Part shown: one piece after another, positions 43,606 to 52,278 of the stretch
Position numbering within the stretch: the stretch's first letter is position 1
Layout: every line of letters begins with the position of its first letter
Assembly: GCF_036108815.1 (NCBI RefSeq)
Contig: NZ_CP107985.1
Span: 1,736,001-1,800,000, forward strand
Direction: 5' to 3'
Length of the DNA: 64,000 bases
Origin: Streptomyces sp. NBC_00353
Lineage (GTDB): Bacteria; Actinomycetota; Actinomycetes; Streptomycetales; Streptomycetaceae
Program-made: the position numbers and the translations under genes
Notes under the pieces: model-generated
Told to the model about the DNA's origin: nothing
Seen by the model: the letters and a program-made list of their open reading frames with translations, nothing else
Databases searched by the model: none

Positions 43606-43639
43606 GAGGCGCGCGCACTCCCTCTGTCGGCTCCGAGGC

Positions 43640-43821
43640 GCCCAGGTCGTCGGCGAGCGCGGCTTTGGGTTCGATGCGGGAGGGGGCCCGCCTGGCCGAC
43701 GAGCGTCAAGCCGATGCGCTGGTGCTCGGCACCCAGAGCACCGCTTGCACCGCCTGATCGGCTCGGTGCCCGCACGCATGGCCCGGGCCCGCCCACTTCC
43801 CTGTCATCGTGGTCCCGTGAT
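43640..43821 (+). pseudogene. universal stress protein, C-terminal relic
   Basis: Three frames in order give ARLADERQADALVLGTQS, then LHRLIGSVPARMARA, then PAHFPVIVVP and a stop at 43819-43821. This is the end of a UspA domain (ADALVLGSRG..GSV..L..A..PVVVVP) broken by two frameshifts. The N-terminal half is not found. Confidence 0.5.
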
Positions 43822-43964
43822 CCGATCCGGGACAACGGCAGCCCGGCGGTGGGAGGCGAGATCCTCGTAGCGCGGCGCGCACCTGTCTGGGGCTCGCAGT
43901 ACGGTGGCCATGCAGGGAAGGCGGCCACAGCCGTATCGGCTCCCGACCCGCCGGGAGGTGCCCC

Positions 43965-45332
43965 ATGTCGATTGATCCAGAGCCGCCGGAAGAGGCAGCC
44001 GGGCACGTCACCGCCGCATTGGAGGAGAGCGGCCGACTGCCCGACAAGCAGTCCTTCGAGGAACTGAACACCCAGGTATGGCAGTTGACCGTGGATCAGC
44101 GCCTGCTGCGACGCCTGCTGGACGCGGTGGTGGCCATCAGCGCCGACATGGACCCCCGTGCCGTACTCCAGCACATCGTGGAAGCCGCCGCCGATCTCAT
44201 CGCCGCCCGTTACGCCGCGCTGGGAGTGCTCGGGGACAGCGGAGACATCGTCGACCTGATCACCGTCGGGGTGGACGACGAGAAGCTCAGGGCCGCCTCC
44301 GGTCTCCCTCAAGGGCACGGTCTGCTGCGCGGCCTGATCGCCGAATGCCGGCCCTTGCGGGTCGACGAGATCGCCGCCGACCCCCGCTCGGCCGGCTTCC
44401 CGCCCGACCACCCGGTGATGACAACACTCCTGGGTGTCCCACTGACTGTCCGCGACACCCTCTACGGCACCCTCTACCTCGCGGACAAACACGACGGCAC
44501 ACCGTTCAGCGAGGAAGACCAGGCTCTGCTGACCGCGCTGGCCAGCGCCGCGAGCGTCAGCATCGAAAACGCCCGCCTGTACGAGCGCCTCCGACGCACC
44601 GCCGAAAACTTCCAGCGCCGCCTGCTGCCCACCCTGCCCGACCTGAGCCCCCTCGCCATCGAAGGCGCCTACCAGCCGGCCTCCGACCTCCCCCGGCTCG
44701 GCGGGGACTGGTACGACGCCCTGCTCCTGCCGGATGGCGCCACGTGCGTCGTGATCGGAGATGTCACCGGCCACGACGTCGAAGCCGCCCCCCTGATGGG
44801 CCAGATCCGCAACATGCTGCGCGCCCTCGCCTACGACCACGGCGGGCCGCCCAGCCTGATCGTATCGAGACTCGACCACGCCCTGACCATGTTCGATGAT
44901 CCCCCCACGGCCACGCTGGTCTGCGGTCGCATCGAGGAGGGCCGTGACGGGTACACCCTCCGCTGGAGCAACGCCGGACACCTCCCGCCCCTGCTGATCG
45001 GCGCGGACGGTGACACCGGCTACCTCGCTCCCACCCAGCACGGCATTCCGGTGGGCATCGATCCCTCCATCCCCCGGTTCACCCACGAGCACCCGCTCCC
45101 GCCCGGCAGCACCTTGCTGTTGTTCACCGACGGGCTGGTGGAGCGCCGCAACCAGGACATCGACACGGGCCTGACCGCCCTGGCCGGCCACGCCGCCCGC
45201 CTGGCCACGACACCCCTGCCCCAGCTGTGCGCCGACCTCGTCGCAGGGCACGACCAAGCATTCGACGACGATGTTGCGTTGCTCGCCCTGCGCATACCCG
45301 ACTCTCTGTCATCGGCGGCGGGAGACACATGA
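43965..45332 (+). CDS. GAF-SpoIIE PP2C-type phosphatase
   Basis: 455 residues. After an about 45-residue lead comes a GAF domain (about 50-205; MDPRAVLQHIVEAAADLIAA, GVPLTVRDTLYGTLYLADKH), then the SpoIIE-type catalytic domain (about 220-440) with metal ligands in GGDWYDALLL, VIGDVTGHDVEAA and LLFTDGLVERR. Such proteins dephosphorylate anti-sigma-factor antagonists and so release sigma factors under stress. Convergent with a STAS antagonist 75 bases away, a natural substrate. GGGAGG precedes ATG 43965. Confidence 0.88.
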   Translation: MSIDPEPPEEAAGHVTAALEESGRLPDKQSFEELNTQVWQLTVDQRLLRRLLDAVVAISADMDPRAVLQHIVEAAADLIAARYAALGVLGDSGDIVDLITVGVDDEKLRAASGLPQGHGLLRGLIAECRPLRVDEIAADPRSAGFPPDHPVMTTLLGVPLTVRDTLYGTLYLADKHDGTPFSEEDQALLTALASAASVSIENARLYERLRRTAENFQRRLLPTLPDLSPLAIEGAYQPASDLPRLGGDWYDALLLPDGATCVVIGDVTGHDVEAAPLMGQIRNMLRALAYDHGGPPSLIVSRLDHALTMFDDPPTATLVCGRIEEGRDGYTLRWSNAGHLPPLLIGADGDTGYLAPTQHGIPVGIDPSIPRFTHEHPLPPGSTLLLFTDGLVERRNQDIDTGLTALAGHAARLATTPLPQLCADLVAGHDQAFDDDVALLALRIPDSLSSAAGDT

Positions 45333-45406
45333 CAATGACGTCGACTTGGAGTTCGCGCAGGTAGGCGGCGGAGGGGAGCCCTCACGCCGACTGTCTGCGC
45401 GATCTC

Positions 45407-45823
45407 TCAAGACCCTTTCTCAGTCGGAGGATGTGGCCACTCCGCCAGGCCATCGGGCGATGGAGTACGTTGCGTTGCCTCCTCCGGTGAGTGGTAGATC
45501 TCGTAGCTCGCCTCCAGGCCGCTGATCTCGAAGACCCTGACGATCCGGCCAGGGGTGCACGTGATGCGCAGTGAGCCACCGTGTTCACGGATGCGTTTCG
45601 TGATCGCCACGACCATGCCCAGTCCCAACGAGTCCATGAAGGGGACGAAGCACAGGTCCAGAACGAAGTGACGGTGCCCCTCGCCGAGAAGTCCGATCAC
45701 TGCTTCCCGGACCATGGGAGAGGTGTGGAGGTCCAACTCGCCGTCGACCTCCACGACGGTCCAGCCGTTCACCACGTCGTAGCTCACAGTCATGCGCTCG
45801 TCCCGGACGATGTTGGTTCGCAT
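45407..45823 (-). CDS. STAS-domain anti-sigma-factor antagonist
   Basis: About 138 residues. The STAS fold is clear (TVVEVDGELDLHTSPMVREA), with the phosphorylatable serine in CFVPFMDSLGLGMVV. A tail of about 30 polar residues (HSPEEATQRTPSPDG) is added. When dephosphorylated it should bind an anti-sigma kinase, none of which is in the window. ATG 45823 is preferred because AGAGGG lies 7 bases upstream; an ATG two codons earlier has no spacing. Confidence 0.87.
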   Translation of the reverse strand: MRTNIVRDERMTVSYDVVNGWTVVEVDGELDLHTSPMVREAVIGLLGEGHRHFVLDLCFVPFMDSLGLGMVVAITKRIREHGGSLRITCTPGRIVRVFEISGLEASYEIYHSPEEATQRTPSPDGLAEWPHPPTEKGS

Positions 45824-45886
45824 TGCCATCCCTCTTCACGTCTTCGGACAGCCGCACACTCGCACGGCCATCAGCTCAACGCCTGG

Positions 45887-46159
45887 TCAGCGACTCAAGT
45901 GGCAAAGGTTCGGTCGGCCGGTCGGCCGGTCGGCCTGCCGGCCGCGTGACGCAACCAGGCTGTCGGCAGCAATCCAGGCCCGCCTCACGGCGGGTTGGAC
46001 ACTCGGTGGGCACAGCACGCCCTCCCTGCCGGCAAGGTCGGGGGTTTCGGCACGGTCGATCACAGCCCAGGCATCTTGATCCCGACGACCGACCCACAAA
46101 AAAGCCTGGCCGTGCCCCGACGCGACGCGGCTCAACCTCGCGGCAACCGCCTCGGCCAT
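45887..46159 (-). CDS. hypothetical 90-residue protein coupled to DUF488
   Basis: Its ATG shares a base with the DUF488 stop (TGATG), which implies coupled translation. The sequence is credible for about 70 residues (AEAVAARLSRVASGHGQAFL, AVRRAWIAADSLVASRG). It ends in a short stretch encoded by three copies of GGTCGGCC (plus-strand 45911-45934). No family recognised. Confidence 0.45.
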   Translation of the reverse strand: MAEAVAARLSRVASGHGQAFLWVGRRDQDAWAVIDRAETPDLAGREGVLCPPSVQPAVRRAWIAADSLVASRGRQADRPTGRPNLCHLSR

Positions 46160-46623
46160 CAGTCGCCGACAGGCCATGGGGAAGTCGGCGTCGACGACGG
46201 TGCGCCCTGCCCCCGGCCCGACGACGGCTCGGTCACCCTGGGGGTCACTCGCGATTTCGTCACGGCTTTCTTGGCAAGCCATTCAGCGAGTACGGCAGCC
46301 TGGCTGTGGTCCACGTCCTTGGTGGCGGTCAGGAGCGTGAGCTTGTCGTGTGCGGCGAGGCCGCACAGATGCTCGGCGGCCTGCCGGTGTCCGGCATCCT
46401 TCAGTTCGGACAGGGAGCGGCGGCGAAACTCGGCGAAGCGGCTGGTCTCGTGCCCGTACCAGCGGCGCAGTTCGCTCGACGAGGCCACATCGCGCAGCCA
46501 CTCGTCCAGATGTGCGTCCTGCTTGCGCATACCTCGTGGCCAGACGCGGTCGACAAGGATCCGCTCGCCGTCCTTGGGCGAGGTCTCCTCGTAGACTCTG
46601 TGGTAGGTGATCTGTTCAGCCAT
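46159..46623 (-). CDS. DUF488 (YeaO-like) protein
   Basis: 154 residues. The DUF488 pattern is present: RVYEETSPKDGERILVDRVW, PRGMRKQDAHLDEWLRDVAS, LRRWYGHETSRFAEFRRRSL. The C-terminal 25 residues are extra and proline-rich. The biochemical role of the family is unknown. GGAAGGTG is placed well before ATG 46623. Confidence 0.85.
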   Translation of the reverse strand: MAEQITYHRVYEETSPKDGERILVDRVWPRGMRKQDAHLDEWLRDVASSSELRRWYGHETSRFAEFRRRSLSELKDAGHRQAAEHLCGLAAHDKLTLLTATKDVDHSQAAVLAEWLAKKAVTKSRVTPRVTEPSSGRGQGAPSSTPTSPWPVGD

Positions 46624-46781
46624 AACGGCACCTTCCAGATCGATCGGTCGGGCCGGCCTGAGAGATGGTGGGCGGCCGTGGTGCGCCCGCTCGGGGGCAT
46701 TTCCGACTCGCTCATTTTATCGGTGACCGCCTTCGGCGGGGCTCGCCCGGAGCCGGCGGGCGACAGAAGAGGAGGCCGAGC

Positions 46782-47564
46782 ATGCCCGGCAGCCGTACGA
46801 CACCGCAGGCCCACGACTTCCCCTCGGTGATGGCCCCCCGACTGGGTTCCGTGCCCGAACTGGACGAGTCCGTGGCCACCTGCCGGGCCTGCCCACGACT
46901 GGTGGCCTGGCGGGAGGAGGCCGCACGCGTCAAGCGCAAGGCCTTCCGGGACTGGGAGTACTGGGCCAGACCCGTACCCGGCTTCGGCCCGACAGACGCC
47001 CCGCTGGCGATCATCGGACTGGCCCCGGCCGCGCACGGCGGTAATCGCACCGGCCGCATCTTCACCGGTGACCCGTCCGGCAACGCGCTCTACGCCGCCC
47101 TCTACGACCTCGGCCTGGCCTCCCAGCCGGTGGCCACGCACCGCGGCGACGGGATGAAGCTCTACGGCGTACGAATCACCATGCCGGTGCATTGCGCACC
47201 GCCCGCCAACCGCCCCACCACTACGGAGCGCGACACCTGCCGGCCATGGCTCGCCCGGGAGCTGGAACTCCTGCGCCCGACCCTGCGCGCGATCGTGGTG
47301 CTCGGCGGCTTCGCCTGGCAGGCGCTGCTCCCGGTACTCCCCACCACCGGCTGGCAGGTGCCCCGCCCACGCCCACCTTTCGGGCACGGCGCGCACGCGC
47401 AGCTCACCGACGCCCGAGGTGAACGAGTGCTGCATTTGCTCGGCGGCTACCACCCGAGCCAGCGCAACATGTCCACCCGCACACTGACCCCCGCCATGCT
47501 CCGCGACGTACTGCACCGCGGCGCCGACATCGCCGACGTGGCGGTCCGTCGGCCTCCTGGGTGA
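46782..47564 (+). CDS. type 5 (UdgB-like) uracil-DNA glycosylase
   Basis: 260 residues. An iron-sulfur-type cysteine pair near the start (TCRACPRL) pairs with later cysteines (HCAPPANRPT...DTCRPW). Motif A is GLAPAAHGGNRTGRIFTGDP, where the family lacks the usual catalytic Asp/Asn. Motif B is HPS in GGYHPSQRNMSTR. It removes uracil, hypoxanthine or similar deaminated bases from DNA. GAGGAGG lies 7 bases before ATG 46782; the upstream open frame is low-quality. Confidence 0.88.
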   Translation: MPGSRTTPQAHDFPSVMAPRLGSVPELDESVATCRACPRLVAWREEAARVKRKAFRDWEYWARPVPGFGPTDAPLAIIGLAPAAHGGNRTGRIFTGDPSGNALYAALYDLGLASQPVATHRGDGMKLYGVRITMPVHCAPPANRPTTTERDTCRPWLARELELLRPTLRAIVVLGGFAWQALLPVLPTTGWQVPRPRPPFGHGAHAQLTDARGERVLHLLGGYHPSQRNMSTRTLTPAMLRDVLHRGADIADVAVRRPPG

Positions 47565-47919
47565 CCCTCACTCTCCCCCGGGGGCCGGTCACGCGTGTGT
47601 CAAAGGCCGCGAGCCGCTGACCGTGAACGGTGGCGAGGGCATGGACGCGTTGATCGCCTGCGTGTCCGTGTCCGCCGAGGCGTCGATCCCCAGGACGAAA
47701 GCGGCCAGGAGGCCTGCATGCACGCGATCCCGGAACATCACCCGGCCAGGAACCGTTCCTAGCCAGTGCACATGAGTGAGTCTTGGACCCACTGCTGCGT
47801 GCTGGGCGCATCCCGAACGGTTTTGGATGCGCTGGTCCCCCGCTTTCTCTTCCCGCTCGGCGGCGGCCCTCCAGGGGGCCGGTCCGTGGTGGGTGGGCGG
47901 GTTCCCTCACGCCCCCGGC
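47565..47919. other. 355-bp gap with a possible relic
   Basis: No intact gene. On the minus strand a frame ending at 47589 contains VMFRDRVHAGLLAAFVL, faintly like the N-terminus of a phosphoribosyltransferase; the rest is random. Too weak to call. Confidence 0.3.
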
Positions 47920-48255
47920 ATGAATACTGTGCGCATGCGGAAATGGTTACTGACAGCCGTGGGCGTGAACCTGCTGCTGGGAATTCCCGGTGTCGTTCCG
48001 GTGTGGCTGCTGTCGTATTTCGCGGTGAACTGGCCGCTCGCGGCCGTCGGTTGGACACAGCGGGAACCGACGGAGAACGACGGCATGCTGCCATGGCTGC
48101 TGGTCGGCGGACCGGTAGTGGCACTGTTCGCTCTGCTCTGGTGGCTGGCCAACCGCCCTCTGTGGGGCAGGACAGCCCTGGCCCCCCGCCTGTACTGGCC
48201 GGTCATTGCCCTGATGACCCTTGTGCCGTCGATCACGCTCGTGATCGTTCTCTGA
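47920..48255 (+). CDS. small three-helix membrane protein
   Basis: 111 residues with three hydrophobic helices (LLTAVGVNLLLGIPGVVPVW, LPWLLVGGPVVALFALLWWL, YWPVIALMTLVPSITLVIVL) separated by short polar loops. No family recognised. ATG 47920 lacks a ribosome-binding site; an ATG five codons later is equally possible. Confidence 0.65.
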   Translation: MNTVRMRKWLLTAVGVNLLLGIPGVVPVWLLSYFAVNWPLAAVGWTQREPTENDGMLPWLLVGGPVVALFALLWWLANRPLWGRTALAPRLYWPVIALMTLVPSITLVIVL

Positions 48256-48269
48256 GAGAGGCATTGAAG

Positions 48270-48465
48270 ACGTGCAGAGCGAAATAACGAGACGGACTTC
48301 TACATCGACGCAGGCCCGAACGAAGAGCGCGTGCGGAAGGTCGCTGACAAGTTCCGTGGCTGGGACGCGACGCCCGGTGAAAGCGCCGGCGCGGAAGTGA
48401 ACGTTCTGTCCCCGTCCCGGCGGAGCCGCGCGGATCGCCTGGCCCGCACCCAGCGCTCGGACTGA
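48270..48465 (+). pseudogene. C-terminal fragment of an unknown protein
   Basis: Following a TGA, a frame without start codon reads NNETDFYIDAGPNEERVRKV, FRGWDATPGESAGAEVNVLS and ends RTQRSD. The composition is strongly coding-like, but no ATG or GTG precedes it in frame. Probably the end of a truncated gene; family not recognised. Confidence 0.4.
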
Positions 48466-48491
48466 CCTGGCGCCCCACAGAAGGACGAGTC

Positions 48492-48530
48492 TCCTCCTCC
48501 CCATGGCCTGGAGCACCATCGGGAGGAGGA
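48492..48530. repeat. perfect 10-bp inverted repeat
   Basis: TCCTCCTCCC and GGGAGGAGGA around 19 bases, 27 bases after the fragment's stop. It may act as a terminator. The rest of 48531-48805 shows no gene. Confidence 0.4.
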
Positions 48531-48805
48531 TCCGGGCGTGTGCTGAGTCAGCTATCGGATGGCGGCCGTCGCGGCCGCCTGTTTGCTGTCCCGGACGTGG
48601 CGGTCGACGATCCACCGGGGCGAGGCGGCGGTGCTGTGCTCCGCGAAGCCTCACTCCTGCGGCCGAACGAGCCTCGCCGGAGGGGGCGGCGCCGGGCAGC
48701 CGACGGATGGCCGCGAGAAGAAGAGGTCGGCCGGGCGCTGAGATGCCGAACCCCCCACGGGGGCATACCGTCCATTTGGCTCGTAGTGCGCCATGGGAGG
48801 TGCTG

Positions 48806-48913
48806 ATGTCTGCTCTCGTCGTGACCGGTTACGACGGCGCCAGAGGTAATGACCAGACCCACGCGCCCGTCAACCGCGTGAGCCTCGTCCCGATCGCGCT
48901 GCGTCCCTTCTGA
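48806..48913 (+). CDS. 35-residue ORF overlapping the next start
   Basis: ATG 48806 has a very good GGGAGG 5 bases upstream. The first residues MSALVVTGYDGARG recall the start of a universal stress protein, but the frame soon ends; the stop TGA overlaps the ATG of the secreted protein (TGATG). Either a decayed USP start or a short leader that couples translation to the next gene. Confidence 0.4.
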   Translation: MSALVVTGYDGARGNDQTHAPVNRVSLVPIALRPF

Positions 48914-49653
48914 TGCCTGTGCCGTCCCACTGGCGGAGGCCGGGTCGCACCCGCACCAGCACTCAGCACCACGCGCCCGCCCCGTTCCCCCCACGGGCGG
49001 GTCGAGTCGACAGGCTCTCCTCCCGCGCCGTGCGGGCATTCACTCGCACGGTGGGTCGTGCCGCCTTGGTCGCCCTGCTCGGTACGGCGCTGATGCTCAC
49101 CACGCTGCCGTCGGCTGCGCACGCCGGGGCACACCCGGCCGCTCCCCCTGTCCAGCGGAGTGATGCGATCTCGGGCGGTCCCATGCACACGTCCGAGGCG
49201 TGCAACGCGGATCCTGCTTCGTGCCACGACTCGAACTGGCTGTACCGGTACATCTACTCCCTCGGGATCCACCCCTTCACCAGCCCTCACGATGTGCGCA
49301 AGCAGCTCACCGGAAACTTCTGGCTGTTCTCGGTGCGCGGCGCATGTCCCACCCGGATCCATCCGAAGGACGAGTGCGACCTGCTGGGTGGAAACCCGGT
49401 CCGGGTGGAAGCCATCGAGTACAACTACCTTCAGATCGCGACCCTGCCCGGCCACGCTCTGGGTGAGGGTCTGCACATCCGCTTCACCTTCACCCGCAGT
49501 CTCGGCTTCCACTACCTGATCGTGAGTGCCTGGCAGAGGAAACCGACCGCCTGCACCGAGAAGGCACTGTGCAATGTGGCGAGTCGTGTGGGTGCCTGGG
49601 CATTGTGGCGACTCCTCTCGGAGACGCTGGCAATATCGGCCTACCTCGCATGA
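48913..49653 (+). CDS. secreted hypothetical protein
   Basis: 246 residues. A long, basic N-terminus (about 45) precedes a signal-like hydrophobic helix (AALVALLGTALMLTTLPSAA) with cleavage likely after AHA. The mature part has six or more cysteines (EACNADPASCHDSNW, GACPTRIHPKDECDLLGG, ACTEKALC), suggesting disulfides, and aromatic-rich strands (RFTFTRSLGFHYLIVSAW). No family recognised. The start is uncertain: 48913 overlaps the upstream stop; GTG 49030 would give a more usual signal peptide. Confidence 0.65.
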   Translation: MPVPSHWRRPGRTRTSTQHHAPAPFPPRAGRVDRLSSRAVRAFTRTVGRAALVALLGTALMLTTLPSAAHAGAHPAAPPVQRSDAISGGPMHTSEACNADPASCHDSNWLYRYIYSLGIHPFTSPHDVRKQLTGNFWLFSVRGACPTRIHPKDECDLLGGNPVRVEAIEYNYLQIATLPGHALGEGLHIRFTFTRSLGFHYLIVSAWQRKPTACTEKALCNVASRVGAWALWRLLSETLAISAYLA

Positions 49654-49782
49654 CGCAGCCGAACGGCCGGTCCAGGCGCCGTTCACACGTCGCGGACAGG
49701 ATGGGGCGCACACGGCTCCCCGGTATTCACCACTGTCCGGCTTCACCACGGCGCTTGCATCATGGTGTCCACCGGGCGGCCC

Positions 49783-51432
49783 TCAGCTGAGGTGCTTGGC
49801 GATCTCCCAGCTTGCCGCCAGTTCCACCTCTCCGTTGATCCGAACGTCGACCAGGACCGGGCCGTTCTCGACGGCCAGTGCTCTGTCGATCTCGCCGAGG
49901 TCGTCGGGCTTGCGTACGGTGAAGCCCTTGGCACCGAAGCTTGCCGCCAGTTTCGCGAAGTCCGGCTCCGGCATGTCGGCGTAGGACGCATTCAGCTTCT
50001 TGTGGACCAGATCGTGCTTCTCCTGGCCCACCGCGTTGTCGTTGAAGACAATCACCGTGAGCGGCAGTCTGTGGCGGACAGCCGTATGGAAATCGGCGAC
50101 GTTCATCATGAACGAGGCGTCCCCGGTCGTGTGCGTGACGCGCTGTCCCGGGCGTGCGAAGCATGCTCCGATCGCGAGGGCCAAGCCCTGGCCGATGGCG
50201 CCGAAGTCCCAGCCGACTGCCCAGTTTTCCGCGCGCGGCACGGTGAGGATCTTCACGCAGACCATGGCCGCGTGACCGCCGTCGAGCACCAGGATGCGGT
50301 CGTCCTTCGGCAGTGCGTCCTCGAGGTGCCGTACCGCCCTGCGCGGATCCGTCGTGTCTCCGTCGCTGTACTGAAGGGTCATCGGCTTCCGGCCGTCCTG
50401 GAGCTTCTGTACGAGCCCGGGGTCGGGCCGGCGTGCGTCCACCGTTTCGGCGAGCCGGTCCGCCAGGGCCGCCACGGCTGTTCCGGCGTCGGCCGTCATA
50501 CCGACGGCCACACGGGCGAACCAGCCGAAAGCGTCCGGCCGGTCGTCGATCTGGATGATCTTCTTCCCGTTCGCCAGGATTTTGCCGAAGTCGGTTGTCC
50601 ATTCGTTCAGGCTGGCGCCGACGACCACCATCACATCACTCTCGGCGAGTGTTTCCACCGTCAGGTGGGAACCCAGCCCGCCGCTGACTCCCAGATACAG
50701 CGGATAGTCCGCGCAGAATCCGGCGGCGAGAATGGATACTCCGACCGGTGCGCCAAGACGCTCGGCCAGTCTGCGCACCTCGGACTCCGCTCCGGAGTTC
50801 TTCGCCCCGAGTCCGCAGAGAATCGTCGGGCGCCGGGCTGACGCGAGCAGCTTGACCGCTTCCTGGACATCATGTGTACGCGGCGGCTGGAGGGTGTTGG
50901 GCGCGTACATCGGCCGGTAGACCCAGCCGGGATCCGGAATCTCCGTCTGCTGGATGTCTTGGGGAAGATTGAGAATGAAGGGCCCTTTCCGCACCTTGAT
51001 CTGACGGAATGCCTCCCCGAGGCAGTAGTCCACGTTGTGCACCGATTCCAGTCGGACGGTGGCCTCGGTGGTGAGTCTGGCGAGTGCCTGCTGGTCCACC
51101 ATTCCCTGCGGGTTGTACGGGTCACGGAGGGAGGCGTGTCCGGCGATCAGCATCAGGGGTGTGCGGTGGAGCCGTGCGGCCACCAGTGAGGTCGTGGCAT
51201 TGGTGTAGCCGGGGCCTTGGGTGACCGACGCGAGGCCGGGCTTGCCGCTGAACCGGGCGTAGCCGTCGGCCATACCGACAGCGCTGGATTCATGGTGGGC
51301 GTGGATGAATGTCGCGCCGTGCCGTTCGCCCAGGTCCACGATCAGGTCCTGGTTCGCGTCCCCCATTACGGCGAACAAGTGGTCGAGCCCTTCGGCGGCG
51401 ATCGCGTCCGCGACGGCTTGGAATGCCTTCAT
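49783..51432 (-). CDS. ThDP-dependent acetolactate-synthase-like enzyme
   Basis: 549 residues with all three domains of the ThDP enzyme family. The N-terminal domain holds the catalytic glutamate (IHAHHESSAVGMADGYARFS). The middle domain is nucleotide-binding-like. The C-terminal ThDP motif begins TGDASFMMN and ends VIVFNDNAVGQ. It resembles acetolactate synthase large subunits and 2-oxo-acid decarboxylases; the substrate is not evident, and no small subunit is next to it. ATG 51432 with GAAGGG upstream. It lies 500 bases downstream of the nitrile hydratase operon in the same direction. Confidence 0.82.
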   Translation of the reverse strand: MKAFQAVADAIAAEGLDHLFAVMGDANQDLIVDLGERHGATFIHAHHESSAVGMADGYARFSGKPGLASVTQGPGYTNATTSLVAARLHRTPLMLIAGHASLRDPYNPQGMVDQQALARLTTEATVRLESVHNVDYCLGEAFRQIKVRKGPFILNLPQDIQQTEIPDPGWVYRPMYAPNTLQPPRTHDVQEAVKLLASARRPTILCGLGAKNSGAESEVRRLAERLGAPVGVSILAAGFCADYPLYLGVSGGLGSHLTVETLAESDVMVVVGASLNEWTTDFGKILANGKKIIQIDDRPDAFGWFARVAVGMTADAGTAVAALADRLAETVDARRPDPGLVQKLQDGRKPMTLQYSDGDTTDPRRAVRHLEDALPKDDRILVLDGGHAAMVCVKILTVPRAENWAVGWDFGAIGQGLALAIGACFARPGQRVTHTTGDASFMMNVADFHTAVRHRLPLTVIVFNDNAVGQEKHDLVHKKLNASYADMPEPDFAKLAASFGAKGFTVRKPDDLGEIDRALAVENGPVLVDVRINGEVELAASWEIAKHLS

Positions 51433-51933
51433 CGGAGTTTCCCTTCGGGTTCGCTGGTCTTGAACCAACAGGCGCCGACGCTTTCGACGGAATACGGCGT
51501 TGCCGTCCTCCGCAGGCGCTTCATGGTGCGGCCGAATGGGTTCCCCGGCCATCGCAGGAGAGCCAGAGCGTAATGCACCCTCACGCCCTGGATCTCGACG
51601 ACAGGGCGTGGTGAGGGCCGCGATCCCGACGCGGGTACCGATTCGGCGTAACTCCGGTGAATGACGGCCTCTCACGGCACGCGACCTCTCCTGGTGCGGG
51701 CTTTCGTCGCGCCGGACCTCGAACTGGGGGCGCACCCGGTGCTGATGTCCGCGCTGGGGATGTCGGGGTCGATCGGCGCCGGGCGCTGAATGCAGGGCCG
51801 CCGCCGCCGGCCCGAACCGCGTTCGGCCGGGGTGACACCCGCAGCAGCTTCGAGAGCCGAGGCGCCTTGATGAAGCGGCCGGCATGGTGGGTGCCGGCGA
51901 CCGGCCACGGGCCCGCCTCATGGTGGTTGCGAG
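51433..51933. other. 500-bp gap before the ThDP gene
   Basis: No gene. An interrupted hairpin lies at 51578-51615 (CCCTCA-CGCCCT paired with AGGGCG-TGG-TGAGGG), which may end the nitrile hydratase transcript. The promoter of the ThDP gene must lie between it and 51432. Confidence 0.35.
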
Positions 51934-52278
51934 TCAGTGCTGGTGGTCGTGGTCGTAGCCGGGGGGGCGCTGGGCCAGTGTCCGGGCGCGGGTGGTCACC
52001 TCGTCGGCCGCCACGGCGCCGCCCCCGGCGAGCACGTCTTCCAGTGCGCCCAGCCAGTGCTGGTAGTAGTCCCAGTGCGCGTCCTCGGCGGGTGCCGCTT
52101 CCCAGCGCGCGATCCGGGCGATCAGCGCCGCCTGGAACTGTGGCCAGGTGAACACGCCTGCCTCGTACAGGGTGACGGCCATGCCGAAGGCGCGGCTCTC
52201 CCACGGCTCGGCGAACACCAGCTCGCCATTGGCGCGCGGTGGCGCAGCCGGTCCCTCGATGTCCAGCGGAGCGGTCAC
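51934..52278 (-). CDS. nitrile hydratase activator (P14K-like)
   Basis: 114 residues. It carries the beta-subunit-like domain of these accessory proteins: ANGELVFAEPWESRAFGMAV, LYEAGVFTWPQFQAALIARI, DYYQHWLGALEDVLAGGGAV. The C-terminus is histidine-rich (YDHDHQH), fitting metal handling. It helps insert cobalt and cysteine oxidation into the alpha subunit. It overlaps nthA by 4 bases (ATGA). Confidence 0.85.
   Translation of the reverse strand: MTAPLDIEGPAAPPRANGELVFAEPWESRAFGMAVTLYEAGVFTWPQFQAALIARIARWEAAPAEDAHWDYYQHWLGALEDVLAGGGAVAADEVTTRARTLAQRPPGYDHDHQH

Noticed and set aside
43482..45257. 591-codon minus-strand frame
   Set aside because: Shadow of the GAF-SpoIIE gene.
45911..45940. triple GGTCGGCC repeat as a CRISPR or integration site
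   Set aside because: Only three 8-bp units in direct contact, without spacers; simple expansion of a GC-rich word at the end of a small gene.
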